Part shown: in pieces, positions 32,011 through 45,399 of the stretch
Numbering within the stretch: position 1 is the first letter of the stretch
How the letters are laid out: every line of letters begins with the position of its first letter
Source of the DNA: Adenophora triphylla var. japonica
Taxonomy: Eukaryota > Streptophyta > Magnoliopsida > Asterales > Campanulaceae
NCBI GenBank assembly: GCA_022495995.1
Contig: JAFEMH010002095.1
Location: 124,001-188,000 of the forward strand
Reading direction: 5' to 3'
Length of the DNA: 64,000 nucleotides
Notes under the pieces: generated by a model
What the model saw: only the letters and a program-made list of their open reading frames with translations
Database searches by the model: none
What the model was told of the DNA's origin: nothing
Made by a program: the position numbers and the translations under genes

Positions 32011-35000
32011 ATGAACAAATCAGTTGGCAAAAAGCAAAAGCAACAGAAAAGTGAAGAGATGGAAAAGCATCCGATAAACTCAGTGGAGCCCCAAAGAGAG
32101 GCATTGTCTGACATTTCTAATCGTAAGTTTTCTATATAGTTGTCATTTTACATTTTATCACTCATATATGAAATTGGTAAATAAGTTTAAATAATTTTTT
32201 AAATATAATCTCTATGTTTACTGTTTTTTTATCCGCAGGTGGAAGTCAACTAATGACACATACTGATAGTCATTTAATACGACCAATATTTCCTTCATAT
32301 AATCTTACAAATGGTAAGAATATTTCATGTCAATTTTCAATTATTTTATATTATAAAATATGTTTTATCATAACTAATCATCATTAATCTTTATTAGTTC
32401 TATCAGTATCTACCACACCAATAGCTACTAATCCAACAAGCATAGATTTTATAAGTCGTGGTATTCCGGTTGGTCAAAGATTTGGGGGTTTACAATCTAT
32501 TAAAAGAAGATTGGATATTGATCACTCTAATTCTGAGAATCGACATCAAGGAACCGAAACAATTATCCTTTGGTTGATGAGAATGTGCATCATGTATTAT
32601 CCCCAAAAACTTGGAAAAAGAAAGCTTGGTAGGCCAATTAGCCAAAGTGTTGGAGTATTGAAATCCCTCAACAACTGCATGAATCCTGATCCCTATAATT
32701 CTGAAATTCAACATCAACTAAATTTCAGCAATGCCTCACCTACTCGCATGGATACAGGTACAAATATCTATTTTAAATAGTTTTTAAGTTGTTCGTACTT
32801 ATTATGTTTTTTAATACTTTATATATAAAAATTGGTATAGCATTACTCATTATCATTACACATTTTTTTTTTGCAGCTAACACTCCGTGTGGGACTAATC
32901 CAACAAGTCTTGAACTAAGAAGACCTGGTAGGCCAATTAAGAGTAAACGAGTGTTGCAGTCTCTCAGCAGAAACTTGAATTTTGAAGATTTAACTGCAAA
33001 TATTCAACATCAAGTAAATGAGAGCAATAACATACCTATTCGCTTGGATACAGGTACTTGAAATCAAACATAAATCACTTATTTTCACTATTTATATATT
33101 TTTTACTTGATGTTCCTGATTTATTATTTTATAATTCATATCATAGAAAAACATATATCTGAATTTAGTTCTGAATTCAGGAATGGTAGAATCCCAAAAT
33201 GATTTTGCAACAAACGATGAATATAATTTCCGAACATCACGATGTAATAGGAAAAAAAAATGAAGGAGATTACACAACCAAGCACAGGTATGGTTTCGAT
33301 TTTTAGTTGATGTTAAGATTTCACATAATAGTATTTTACCTAAATAATAAAACACAATACATTTAATACTTATTTCTTTAGAAAAAGGTCAATTACATTT
33401 TAGATTATTTTACATATCAAGGTTATTGGGATATTGGAGATCCAAATTATGAATGCGAACATTGCCATGCTTTATTTTGGTACGAAGAGAGGACCCCAAA
33501 GAACAAGCAAACGACAAATCCAAAATTCTCATTATGTTGCATGCATGGGCAAGTACAACTTCCACTATTGCAACATCCGCCCGAGTTGTTGCGTGATCTT
33601 CTAGATAAAACGCACGAAAAAAGCAAAAATTTTATGGATAACATACGTGCTTACAACATGATGTACGCATTTACATCAATGGGTGGGACGATTGATAAGA
33701 CCGTAAATCAAGGAAAAGGCCCTTACGCATTTAAGTTGGGAGGTCAGAATGTTCATCTAATCGGATCATTGTTGCCCAATGAAGGAGCTCCGCCACAATT
33801 CTCCCAACTCTATATTTATGACACTGAAAACGAAGTTAATAAATGTAATAAAAGTCAGGTATGTTTCTTCATAATGTACTTTATCATCCGTGCTTTGTCT
33901 ATATATTTCAAAACGAAGTACTCTGTTTGTAATCTTAAATTGTTGTTATATTTTCTGGCTATGAATTTTTCATTCCTTTTCCCTTCAACCATAAACTTTA
34001 TACACATTGTCTATTTATATAGCATGAAGTTAAAGATTTACCTGTTTATTTTTTGTTCTTCTTATATAATGGTAAATTATGCCCTCAATAAATATGAACT
34101 CGTTTTTTTTTCTCATGAATTTATATTCTCTTGGTATTTAATTCTTACAACTATTCACAGTTAGTTGACAATACAATTATGAGTATGCCATCGATACAGA
34201 TGCTTCAAGTAAATTACCATATTTGAACTCTTTTGATATCAAGAATAATACCATTTAAATGCACTATATTCATAATCATTGGCAATTGACTCATAAAAGT
34301 AATTATGCATGAAAAGAAAATTTGACATTGTGATGGTTCAGTCCATGTAATGTGCAAATGCAGATGTTTCCAAATTCTAACTTTAAACAGTTTTTGGTTG
34401 AAGATTTTGCTGCATCCTAATCCAGTAATGCTAATTTTTTTAAAGCCTCTATATGTTTTATTTTTTGGATAGCCTTTTATATTTGTGCTTTATATATATA
34501 TTTTGTGTTATTATATCGACTAATTATATATTGCTTGCTTTGAAATCTATTTTACAGTAAATAGAGGAGTTCAGAATTTGACTACTCGATTGTATCGGAC
34601 TTAAGAAAAATGATTGATGAAAATAACCCGTATGCTAAGATTTACAGAACAGCTGCAGAGCGTATTTCTTTGAGAGTTTCGAGTGAGGTAAAGCTTCGAC
34701 TGATAGGAAAGCGATCTAAGGATGGAAGAACGTATAATTTGCCAACAACATCTGAAGTGGCAGCTCTTATCGAGGGTGATATTCAAGATACACCTGATGT
34801 GAGAGACATTATAGTTGAAAAGCGGTGTGGTGACTTTAAACAAATACACGAGTTCAATCCATGTTATCTTCCTCTTCGCACTCCGCCGCCGTTTGTTTTT
34901 GGGGAAGATGGGTTCTATACGTATATTCCTAGAAATATGCCTCCAATGTCAAAGCGACCCAATCTTTCTTTGAAAGAGTTCTTATCATTCCGACTACAAA

Positions 35001-38000
35001 GCAGAGGTCCTGCAAGGACACCAACTTATGAGAAGTGGAAGACTACTGCAGCAGTTTATGGTTGATGCGTATATAATGATGGACACACAGAGGCTTCAGT
35101 GGATTCGGCATAATCAACCCGCTCTTAGGGTCGAAACTTATAGGAAACTTACAGATGCAGTTTCAAGAGGAGATACTGATCCATCGTCTGCGGGTCGACG
35201 AGTTGTGTTGCCGTCATCATACACCGGTGGCCAGCGGTGGATGACTCAGAATTTCCAAGATGCGTTAGCTATTTGCGTGTGGACAGATATCCATCACTAT
35301 TTATCACGTTTACCCGCAATCCAAAGTGGCCGTAAATTACAAGATTTGTTCGTATGAGGGGCGAAGACCTAAGATAGGGCTGATATTCTATGTAGGGTTT
35401 TCAAGATGAAGCTTGATGAATTGGTAAAGGATTTGAAGGAAAAGAAAATTTTTGGTCAGCCTAATGCGCGTAAGTAATTCTTTCAAAATATATCTTTGTT
35501 GTAGTTGAACATCGTTTGTTAATATAATTGTTTTATAGTAGGACGGATGCTATATATAATAACTAAACCACATATTTTATTTTTTGGTACAATAATTTTA
35601 ATTATTATAATTATTTATTTTATACAGTTGTTTACACAGTGGAGTTTCAAAAACGAGGTCTTCCCCATGCTCATATTCTTCTTTTTCTCAAAAGTAAAGA
35701 CCAAGCATTAATCGCTGAGGATGTCGACAAGTGTATAAGTGCTGAGATACCCGATAAAGAAACTGATCCGGAATTGTACGAGGCCGTGAAAGAATATATG
35801 GTGCATGGTCCTTGTGGTGTTGCTAACCTAAAATCTCCTTGCATGGATAACAAAAGATGCACGAAGCACTTCCCCAAAAGCTTTAATGAAGGCACTTCGT
35901 TGACGAGAACGGATATTATGTTTACCTGAGGAGGGACAATGGGGCAAATGTAGAAAACGGAGTTCTCCTTGATAATAGGTATATTGTGCCTTATAATCCA
36001 CAAATGTTGTTGAAGTACCGGCTCACATCAACGTGGAATACCGTAATCAAAGCAAATCAATAAAGTACTTATTCAAGTATATCAAGAAGGGAAGTGACGA
36101 ATCAGGGGTAGGTTTTGAAGTGAATGATGAAATTAAAAGGTATATCGATTGTCGATATGTCTCTCGCATGTGAAGCGATGTGGAGAATATTTGCATTTGA
36201 TATCCATTACAGACACCCGCGGTAGAGCGCTTATCTTTCCATTTAGAGGGAGACCAAACCATTCCTTTCAGAGATGGCGATTATCTTACTGGATGTTGTG
36301 GGTAAGCCTACCGTTGCCCAATCGCAATTTTTACAAATGGATGAAGATCAATCGTGAGAATCCAGAGGCTCGACAAGACAAGTATCACGAATTTCCGCAA
36401 AGATTATGTTTGGGATAAGCCAAAGCGAGAATGGCGTCCTAGAAAGAGAGGCACATCAATTGGACGAATTTATCATGTCCCCATCAATTCAGGTGATATC
36501 TACTATTTGAGGCTGATGTTAAATCACATTGCTGGTGCTACGTGTTACGATGATTTGAGAACTGTAAATACTATAGTGCACGGTGATTACAAAAAAGCGT
36601 GTTATGCACTAGGATTGTTAGACGATGATAAGGAGTATGTTGATGGAATAAAAGAAGCAAGCCAATGGGGGTCACCGGATTATCTACGAAGACTTTTCGC
36701 GATGCTTCTTTTATCTAATAGTATGTCGAGGCCACAAGATGTCTGGAATCAAACTTGGCAAGTTCTCGTCGACGATGTCAACTACAATCATCAAAAGAAT
36801 TTTAACAATCCTGGTAAATACTTTATTATGTTAAATCATACTTTGACTTATAATCTTGGTCAATCTTTTATTCTATTGTTTAATTTTTCAATTATACTCC
36901 CTCCGTACTAGAAGAAGGCAAACTTTTGTTAAAATTGATCAAACTTTGACTAACAGTTAACAGATCAAGAGCAAATTCTTCCTGAAAAAACATCCCAAAG
37001 TAAGAATTCTACTTTCTATTTTGTTATTGAGGGATTATATTGTATTTACATTAGTTGTAAAAGTTTGATCAATTTTTCTCAAAGTTTTACTTCTGCTGGG
37101 ATGGAGGGAGTATTTAATTAATCATTTTTTTTTATCATTTTTTGTTTTAATGTCAATCTATTTTATTATACATAGGTTTGACACTCAGTGAAGAGCAAGT
37201 TAAAAATTGTGCATTGGCTGAGATTGATAAGTTATTGGCAGCGAATTGCAGCGGTCTACAAAATTTTAAAGATATGCCTCAACCAAGCAATTCTGTAATT
37301 TCTGATGCGGAGAATATGCTAATATTGGATGAAATGTCTTATGATGTCGAGGAGATGAAGGCTGAGCACTCTAGATTACATAAATCTTTGACTGAAGAAC
37401 AAAGGATGGTTTATGATAAGATCATGACGGCTATTGATAGAGGAGATGGTGGAGTTTTCTTTTTGTATGGGTATGGTGGCACGGGTAAGACTTTCATATG
37501 GAAGACATTGTGCTCACTTTGCGAAGTAGGAGGGATATAGTTCTTCCGGTGGCTTCTAGCGGGATAGCTTCGTTGCTACTTCCGAGGGGTAGGACTGCTC
37601 ATTCCAGATTTGGCATACCAATACAAGTCGATGAAAGCTCAACGTGTAGCAAGATTAAGCCAGGTTCTGATTTGTGTGGTCTCCTAAAGAAAACGAAGCT
37701 GATAATTTGGGATGAGGCTCCGATGGCCCACAAGCACCGCTGAGGCGCTTAACCGGAGCTTGAGGGACATTATGCGTACTCATGATGGTCGTTGCTCTGA
37801 TAAGCCCTTTGGTGGATTAGTTGTTGTTTTTGGAGGTGATTTCAGGCAAATATTGCCTGTTGTGCCTAAAGGAAGCCGACATGATATTGTACATGCTGCT
37901 ATCAGTTCATCTAAACTTTGGAATTCATGTGAGGTCCTAAAATTGACAAAAAACATGAGATTGCAGGTAAATGATCTAATTTAAAACTCTTTACATGTTA

Positions 38001-38921
38001 CATTTCCCTGTTGCAGAAACTAAATGTTTTATCTCATTCATTGCATAAATGTAGGTAAGTTCCTCTTCTTCTTCGGATGTTCTAGAGATCAAAAATTTTG
38101 CTGAATGGATATTACGTGTAGGAGATGGGGATTGCGGTGAAGAAAATAATGGGGAAGTTGACATTAAGTTACCTGATGATATTTTGATAAGAAATACAAC
38201 TGATCCTATTGCAACCATCGTTGAAAACACGTATCCTGACATATTACACAATATGGGCATTGATGGATTTTTTCAGGATAGAGCAATTTTGGCACCAACT
38301 AATGAGATAGTAGATACTATCAATGATTATGTGATGTCGATGTTGCCCGGTGATGAGGTGTTGTATATGAGTTCTGATAGCATCAGCAAGGAGGACGGAG
38401 ATATTGCTGGCCACGAGGATGTTTTTTCGTTGAATTTCTTAATACGATTAAATGCTCCTGATTGCCGAACCATTCCATACGTTTGAAGGTTGGGTGTATA
38501 GTGATGCTACTCGTAAACATTGATCAAGCTTCAGAATTATGCAACGGAACGAGAATGATCGTTACAACTGGGAAAACATATAGTTGAAGCTAGAATGCTT
38601 TCAGAAAGAATAAAGGAATGAAGGTGTTTGTGCCTTAATGATGTCGAGCCCGTCGATATGACAAAATTCCCCGTTAAATTCCAACGTAGGCGCTCCCATT
38701 AAATGTTTGCTTCGCTATGACTATAAATAAGAGTCGTGACAAACACTTTCAAATGTTGGGCTTTACCTTCCTCGACCCGTATTCAAATATGGGCAACAGA
38801 TGTGGCAATTTCGAGGGTTACAACCAAAAATGGGCTCAAAGTTTTGATTTGTGCAAAGGATGGTGAAACGAGCGAGTTTACTACTAACGTGGTCTATAAA
38901 GAAGTTTTTCACAAATTATAA
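32011..38921 (+). pseudogene. Helitron Rep/PIF1-like helicase, intron-containing, several frameshifts
   Basis: A disordered N-terminus starts MNKSVGKKQKQQKSEEM with small exons to about 33057. The Helitron-like N domain follows (33384-33858), with YWDIGDPNYECEHCHALFWY, FTSMGGTIDKTVNQGKGPYA and FSQLYIYDTENEV. Next are 34566-35357 (DENNPYAKIYR, TYNLPTTSEVAALI, VDAYIMMDTQRLQWIR) and the HUH nuclease motif in VEFQKRGLPHAHILLFL (HAH at 35666-35674). A tyrosine-motif region with IDCRYVS lies near 36146. The PIF1 helicase part has Walker A GYGGTGKT (37469-37492), GIASLLLPRGRTAHSRF, Walker B DEAP (37711-37722), FGGDFRQILPVV and a late AISRVTTKNGLKV, ending at 38921. It would nick and unwind DNA in rolling-circle transposition. 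Frameshifts near 35055, 35357, 35928, 36170, 37535, 37735 and 38486 break it. A Stowaway MITE sits in one intron. Confidence 0.93.
36897..37110. mobile_element. Stowaway MITE in an intron of the Rep/helicase gene
   Basis: It starts ctccctccgtactag, ends ctgggatggagggag, and is flanked by TA on both sides (36895-36896 and 37111-37112). Length is 214 bp. The TIRs and TA duplicate identify a Tc1/mariner-type Stowaway. It lies between the exon ending near 36810 and the exon starting near 37175, so splicing could remove it. Confidence 0.92.
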
Positions 38922-39564
38922 GGTAATCAAAAATTTCTGACATTCAACCGTTTCATTAATTAATTTAGGTACGGTTAGAGTATTACAATTGTTGAATACC
39001 AATTTATTTTAGGACTAAGGATCTGTTGTTGTTGTGGTTATTGGCTGGGGAATCCTATTCAAGTTTGAACAATCTGGATGTGCTAACTTATAGATGTCTC
39101 TGTATTTAACATTACCGATTATATTTATAAGCTTGCTATGTTTTTGATGTGTAATATTGCAGGATAAACAAATCCATTAAATACTTATGGTTGATTTATA
39201 CGGCATTGCATATGGTTTCTCAGGTAATAAACTTTGATATTTTATTTAGTTAACCTTTCTCTTACGATCTCTATATTTGGATTTCTGACTTAAGTTAATG
39301 TGATACAGTTTATTTTCTCATTAACTGCTTCTTTGAGGTTTGATGGAGCACTTAATGTGATACAGTTTATTATCTCATTTACTGCTTCTTTGAGGTTTAA
39401 TACAAAAATGTAAGTTACATTCTATCCAAGATGTTTTAATTTAGTACTCTTTTTTTATTGTAATTGAACAATCATGCAATGTAATAACCAAATTGAGCAC
39501 TAAAACGTTTTCTTGGAACGGAGGTGGTTACATAGTTAATATGCTATAAAAAAAAAAAAAAAAC
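38922..39564. other. Gene-free 3' flank with a 58-bp direct duplication
   Basis: The phrase gtgatacagtttattttctc plus attaactgcttctttgaggttt occurs twice, at about 39299 and 39357. There is nothing else recognisable. It ends in a poly-A run (39547-39563) before the second GGGAGCG repeat. Confidence 0.65.
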
Positions 39565-39805
39565 CCTCTCGAAAGTGGGAGCACCGGCTCCAAAAGTAGG
39601 GAGCAACCGCTCCCAAATTTGCTCAAAACTATCACAGTTGCTGGAAATGTGGAGCGCACGCTCCAAAATGAGGGGAGCTCCTGCTCCCAACCTTGACAAT
39701 TTCATACCCATTTTCTGTCCAAGGGGAGCGTCCGCTCCCACTCATGGGGAGCGTCCGCTCCCAATGCTCAGTATGCATATACCTTGCCGGGTTTGGAGAC
39801 TAAAA
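39565..39805. repeat. GGGAGCG/CGCTCCC palindrome repeat, copy B
   Basis: It has the same modules, spacers and order as 23031-23282, ending with tttggagactaaaatag. Here it directly precedes a leader and gag-like frame on the plus strand, so the repeat may be part of the 5' region of that element. Confidence 0.85.
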
Positions 39806-40238
39806 TAGGAATTGATATTATACGACCTAATTTACAAACCCTCCCTACCCCCCTTTCTCTATCAAAAACACGGTCCCCTTCATCCCTTTCTCTAAAAATC
39901 ATCAAATAAACTTTGAAATCCTCACCCCCTACCACCAAATCCATATACCCACTCCCTAACCTTCTTCCTAACCCCAATTTCAAGCCTTATCCTCCATTAA
40001 TTCCGGCATTGGTGACGAAATTTGAAGCTTTAAAAGGTTAAATTTTTTGGGTTGAAAGCTGTCTTTTTGGAGAGATTTTCGAAGGAAGAAGTATTGGGGA
40101 AAGTAGTGACGTCCGAGGGTTGATTTTCGAGGTCATCCCCTCCAATTCCGGCGACTTTCTAGCGAAATTCCGGTGACAATCCGACGACTCTGTTCCGGTA
40201 TTTTTTTTTCTTTTTCTAAACTATTTTTCGATATTGTA

Positions 40239-41371
40239 ATGGGTAAACGGGGTAGAGAGAAAAATGTTCCCAATCCCCCGGTTGTGGAAGAACCCCGATA
40301 TGATCAACATAGGTTTGTTTCCGACAAAGCGGATAAATTTTTTAATGATCATCTGGGTAATGCATTCAACGTAGAACGGGAATTCGATTGGGAAAGTTGT
40401 AATTTAAAGGAGATTTTTCTTTTATAAATGGAAGATGCTTGCGTCGAACCCGGCACTTGGGGATTGAATAGAATTGTTCAGAGTTTTATGCGAATGTGTG
40501 TGCTAGAGGTGATACACCCAATTCTTATGTGCGTGGGTTTGAGGTCCCGTATACCAAAGACGGTGATCAATAGGTATTACAGCCTTGCCCGCTAATGTGT
40601 CGTAGGAGAATTGTGCGTATCGAAATTGATAAGGGAGATGAAGACAAAGGAGGATATATTGGCTCACCTCCCAAAGATTCTCGATCACACTTGGGGTGAA
40701 CATTGACCCTACATGGTACAAAAAGGGAAACATAATGAAGACTAGGTATCTGAGTGAGGAGTTAGCCTTTTTACACCGATTTATTTGTGAGCGGATTATG
40801 CCCTCATCACCCTATGGGGATGTTAGCAGGAGAAGGGCGGCACCGATGCATGTCAGTGGTTTCGAGAAACGTAATAAACACCGGATTGATTATGAGACAT
40901 GAGATTATCGATTGGCCAACAACATGGGAAGGTCGAACTACAACTTTCCTATTCTTATCACGGAGTTGGCAGAGATGGTGGCTTAATATGCGAGGATATC
41001 CGTAATCCGAAGCCGGGTCGAAGATTGATTAGTTCACGCTACCAGCCTTCAATCGAGCGAGGATAGGACCACAAATCGGCCATGGAGTTGATGATGGAGG
41101 TGAGAGAGAGATGCACGACATGGATCCTACAGAGGCAGTGTATTACTTGGCGGGGCAAGTAGAATTGATTGAAGAGAACGTGAGAGGATTGAGGATGGAT
41201 TTTGGGCGCTTGGCACAGAGTGGAGGCAGAGATTGAGAATAACCAGATGTGGAGAGAAAGATTGGAAGGGAAGATGGACAACGAGATTGGGCAAGCTCAG
41301 GCATTCAGGGAGGAGCAAATGCGGATGATGCATTTGATGATGGAGAGACTACCCCATCCGCCCAATCGCTG
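40239..41371 (+). pseudogene. Retroelement gag-like / 'putative plant transposon protein', broken
   Basis: It starts MGKRGREKNVPNPPVVEEPR (40239), then YDQHRFVSDKADKFF. Later pieces include NIDPTWYKKGNIMKTRY and AFLHRFICERIMPSSPY (40696-40902), then a Met/Glu-rich amphipathic tail (about 41100-41370). The order of a charged start, a phenylalanine-rich core and an RYLSEELAFLHRFICERIMP-like core resembles the plant transposon-protein domain found in Athila-like gag regions. Frameshifts near 40420, 40560 and 40900 split it. No protease or polymerase follows, so it is a solo remnant. The family assignment is tentative. Confidence 0.5.
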
Positions 41372-42883
41372 ACTTTGTTGAGGTATTCCCTTCCCTTCCT
41401 TATTTCATTTGGTTTGTAGTAATGCATAAGGGAACTATTCATGGTTTAGTGAGGGGGTGGGGTACCGTATGTTGTATGTATATATAGTTGCCTTCTTATT
41501 TACTTAAAAAAATCAAAAAAATAGATATTACTTAGTTGGTTAGTTTTGTGTGAATAGGGATGCCAAACATATAAATGATTCACACTGAGTGAAATAATAC
41601 ACTCTAATAGTTGACATCCATGTGACCTTTGTGAATCCGTCTTGGAGTCTATAGGTCTAAAATCCGTTTTCTCCGTAGAAGTGTTGAAACCTGAAGCTTC
41701 AATGTCAATTACAGAACAAACAAAAAGTGTTAATGCTTCCTAGATTCTCTAATAAATGCTCCATCATGCGTGTCTATTTCAGTTATCGGCTATTCGGCCT
41801 ACACTTGCCTATCCCCCGTAGACCTTTTTCTAAAACTCTTGATATGTACTTGGAGATATTGAACCCTCTATTTGAATTGTTTGTGTGCGTGCTTTGTTCA
41901 GTATTATTGTAATTGTTGTGGTGGTTGTTGCTGTTATATGGAGTTGTTTCCTTCTTCCCAAAGTTCAATATTTCCTTATTGATTATTTCACGGTTCGTTG
42001 CCAGTCCCGAAATACTGATCTTGGATACCGTAATTTAACGTATAACGGCGATTTCAACCGGAAGTTTTGCTCAAATTTTTTGGCTACCAACCTTTACTTC
42101 ATATTTGATCTGGCATCAAAAACAACATATTTTTGATGTTTTTAACCGTATCATGAATGATGCGTGCTTTCATACTAAGCATACCAATGATTGCAATAGA
42201 TTTCTATCACTTTGAAATGGTTTGGTTGATAATCTTTTGGTTCCTTCCTTTTATGTATAAAATGGGTTTCGTTGATAAGTTCTTACCTAGATTTGCAGTT
42301 TGTTTTCATAGTTTATGATTTCGTAATATGATCGAATGAAAGAGTAAGAAATTCGTGAACAAAACAAATGGGCTCAAAGAGAGAACTGAAAATCACGAAG
42401 AAGAAAAAAAGAACATGAGCCATTAAAGATAGTTGCATCTGATTTGTCAAAACTTTTTAAGAACGGTGTTCTGTTTGTTTGTACTTTGCGTATAACGCTA
42501 TAAAAATTGCACCAAAATACTTCATCTCCAAATACACGAGAAAAAAACAGGAAAACTCAACAATCTTTTTAGGACGGAGGGGGTATTAGTACTTTAGCAG
42601 TCTACTATTATTATTTCAAGCTTAATAAACCTTTCAATCAAACATGATTCAACATTTGAAAACCAAGATTCAACTCGAGTTAGGCACAACCCTTTAACAA
42701 ATCAAATAGTACTCTAAAATGCAAGATATAAACATTGTTCATTCACAAAGGAAGCATAGATTAACATATAAGAGAGGGTCACAAACTAGAAAACGCTGAA
42801 GGCATAAAAAAAGCAGCATTTTAAACAAAGAACAATTATCTTAGTAAAGGGCATTGTAGAATACCAAGGTTCACGCTGAAAAG
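41372..42883. other. Stretch without a supported gene
   Basis: The segment gatttctatcactttgaaat plus ggttccttccttttatg (42199-42290) is repeated at 43172-43290. The rest is unassigned AT-rich DNA with a possible retroelement tail (about 41580-41700). Confidence 0.55.
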
Positions 42884-42955
42884 TTACCGTCCATTCTTTT
42901 GCACTAATCCAGCAGCAATGTTATCCTCATGATTACTTGATGCTGCAACAACGTC
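42884..42955 (-). pseudogene. Terminal exon fragment of an unrecognised gene (23 aa plus stop)
   Basis: On the minus strand, acceptor tctgtag at 42957-42956 leads to DVVAASSNHEDNIAAGLVQK, then NGR and TAA (42886-42884). The frame is clean and the composition protein-like. It is unrecognised. Another minus-strand gene piece inside the Helitron region. Confidence 0.5.
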
Positions 42956-44190
42956 CTACAGACAAGAAAATAACCCAGTTTTTGATTATTTCCCAATATG
43001 ACGGATTTATAGTAATATGTGTCAAAGATACAAGTAACTATTGATAATCCGTAAATGTGTATCCATGATTCAACCAACTGATATAAAACGGAACTGAAAG
43101 TACGATACAGTTACAGAGTAGCGGTGGTCTTATCTAAACTTCGGATCATATTTTCGCCAAGTCTCCACAATCATAGTGATTTCTATCACTTTGAAATGGG
43201 TTTGGTTGATAATCTTTTGGTTCTTTCCTTTTATGTGTAAAATGGGTTTGGTTGATAATCTTTTGGTTCCTTCCTTTTATGTGTAAAGATAACAACAGCT
43301 GGTATATGTGGGATTGCAGTTTGGAATGTTGATTGAGTTCCTTTTTGAAAAATTCCCAAACTGGGAAAATCCCAATGATCAAGCTATTGGGGATCTAGAG
43401 GTGAGTAAATAAATTTATGAATTACATACGGCTTACATATCCATTTTGTATCCGTATATTCTTACCTATACTACTTGAGATGTGATACTGATAAACAGAA
43501 TACTACTATGTCATTGAACATATACCTGTGCATAAAAAGCGATTTATTTTCTTTGCTTTTTGCCATTCATCATGTCAGAGACAACAGTGATGGCCGTTAT
43601 CTTACTTATGTGTTACCAAGCTTAGATTAATAGATTATCTCTGGTAGCAAACTATCAATATATCTACCCCTGCTACGCATTGTTCGTGATGTGATCCTGC
43701 CATCCTGGCCACACTATATAATCATGACACGTTATCTTACTTATGTTTGTTTTATGTGTAGGTGCAGACATGATGCAATTGAAGTTTAAACAATCAAAGA
43801 AGGAGCAGCAGGAGAAAGAATTTGGTTTTGTTACAGATTTTGGTTTGGTTACTCTGTAACTATGTTATTATATAATCAGTATTAAATCAATTGCCTTTGA
43901 ATTGTATGAATTGAATTTGATGTGGAGCAGTAGGTGAAAGTTTTTTGTTTTGTAACTCTGTTTACATTATAAAGCTTTGAGCTTTATACATTCTGCAGAA
44001 TGAATTCGTGATTCATAGGAATGGGTCATTGTATATATTGTATCTTCCTTATTCCTTATGCTCAGCTGCCAAGATGTTTTCATGTTGCAGTGTTGCACTC
44101 ATACAGTGATCGTACGGCTTGCTAATGTACTGACATACATTGTTGTTCTTCCTCTATTTATGCCCTTTCTACTTCTTCTTACATCTGATT
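42956..44190. other. Stretch without a supported gene; local duplication
   Basis: Two tandem copies of ggtttggttgataatctttt plus ggttccttccttttatgtg lie at about 43198-43290. The same block occurs at 42216. A short plus-strand piece after cag at about 43760 (MMQLKFKQSKKEQQEKEFGF) could be an exon remnant; not assigned. Confidence 0.5.
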
Positions 44191-44480
44191 TTTTTTCATT
44201 TTGATTAACTCGGTAAACTGACTCGAATCGGGTTTACCCTACTCGACTCGGTCTCACCCAACTCTACATGGCATATTCGATTCGAACCCAGAAACCCGCC
44301 GAGCTCAATTCCAAATACCTGAGTCAAACTCGGCAGGTCTCATAGCAACTCGACTCGACCCGTTGAAACTCGACTCGATATTTTTTCATTGTAGACTCGA
44401 CTCGAACTCAACCATAGTTTTAAGATTCTCTATCTCTAAAAATGCTTTGCATCAGTTTTTCTTAATTGATTAGCTTTTTT
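44191..44480. other. ACTCGACTCG-rich stretch, possible transposon end
   Basis: Repeated actcgactcg, gactcgaactc and cccgccgagctc words fill about 200 bp, as in subterminal zones of some hAT elements. A similar style occurs at 47710-48600. No terminal repeat pair was found. Confidence 0.45.
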
Positions 44481-44483
44481 ATT

Positions 44484-44513
44484 CCCGTCGAATTTCGACG
44501 GGCTATGAACTAG
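44484..44513 (+). mobile_element. Helitron 3' terminus
   Basis: A perfect 9-bp stem, CCCGTCGAA and TTCGACGGG with a one-base loop (44484-44502), is followed by ctatgaa and CTAG (44510-44513), then T. Hairpin plus CTAG in front of T is the standard Helitron 3' end. Its orientation agrees with the RPA-like and Rep/helicase genes upstream. Confidence 0.88.
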
Positions 44514-44886
44514 TCACTTTTGAAGCTCAAAATCACTTTTAATTGTGTTTGGATAACAATACTGATTATGATTTTAAGATGTTAAAACGCAAAAAACTGT
44601 GTTTTCGTAGAAGCAGCTATGACCCAGCTTTTGCTAAAAGTGATTCTTAGAAGCTGTTATTTGTGTTGTTTTTACAATAATAACCTCTATCTCTTTTATA
44701 CGTTTATTATATTGAGATACATATCATAAATGTCATTTTTGGTATTTATCTTCAATAATCAGTTTTGAACATATACTATCCAAACATACTTATAAATTTT
44801 AGTATTTATTACAAATAATCAATTTTTTCTAAAATTACTTTTGAAAAATCACTTTCAGAAAATCAGAAGCAATGTCAAACTCGCCC
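44514..44886. mobile_element. hAT-type MITE, left end missing
   Basis: The right end, read inward on the minus strand, begins gggcgagtttgacattgctt, followed by ctgattttctgaaagtgatt, a common hAT-MITE end in plants. The left part begins abruptly as cacttttgaagctcaaaat at the Helitron end. The Helitron probably inserted into this MITE. Confidence 0.55.
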
Positions 44887-44915
44887 TTAATTTAAAATTG
44901 AATTTCAAATTACAT

Positions 44916-45185
44916 ACTCCCTCCGTCCCGCTAATATTAGCACACTTTCCTTTTTGGGTGTCCCGCTAATATCCGCACACTCCCAAAAAGGAAACTTTAT
45001 ATTAATAAAATATTCACCCAACCCCACTCATTCTCTCTCCTACATTATTTTAATACTCACAACACCATTATAATTTATTACACCCTCCACTCATTCTTTT
45101 ACACTCACAACATTTTATTAAAATATCATATTTCTTAATTTTCGCGCAAACAGTGTTTGTGCTAATATTAGCGGGACGGAGGGAG
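44916..45185. mobile_element. Stowaway MITE (270 bp)
   Basis: The left end, ctccctccgtcccgctaata, is the reverse complement of the right end, attagcgggacggagggag. TA duplicates lie at 44914-44915 and 45186-45187. An internal duplicated gtcccgctaatat word occurs near 44960. Confidence 0.95.
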
Positions 45186-45399
45186 TAGATAGATAGAGTG
45201 TATGTTTGGGTACACCAATTCCATAATTTGAAATTGGAATTGGTGCATGAAATTTCAATTCTGCTGTTTGAATGCTAAAATGAGGGATATAATTGGAATT
45301 GAATTATAATTTTAATAGCCTAATTTCATAAAATCAATTCCATAGTTAAAGAATTACAAAATCAATTCTACACCAATTCGAAACTATCTATTTTTTTTT

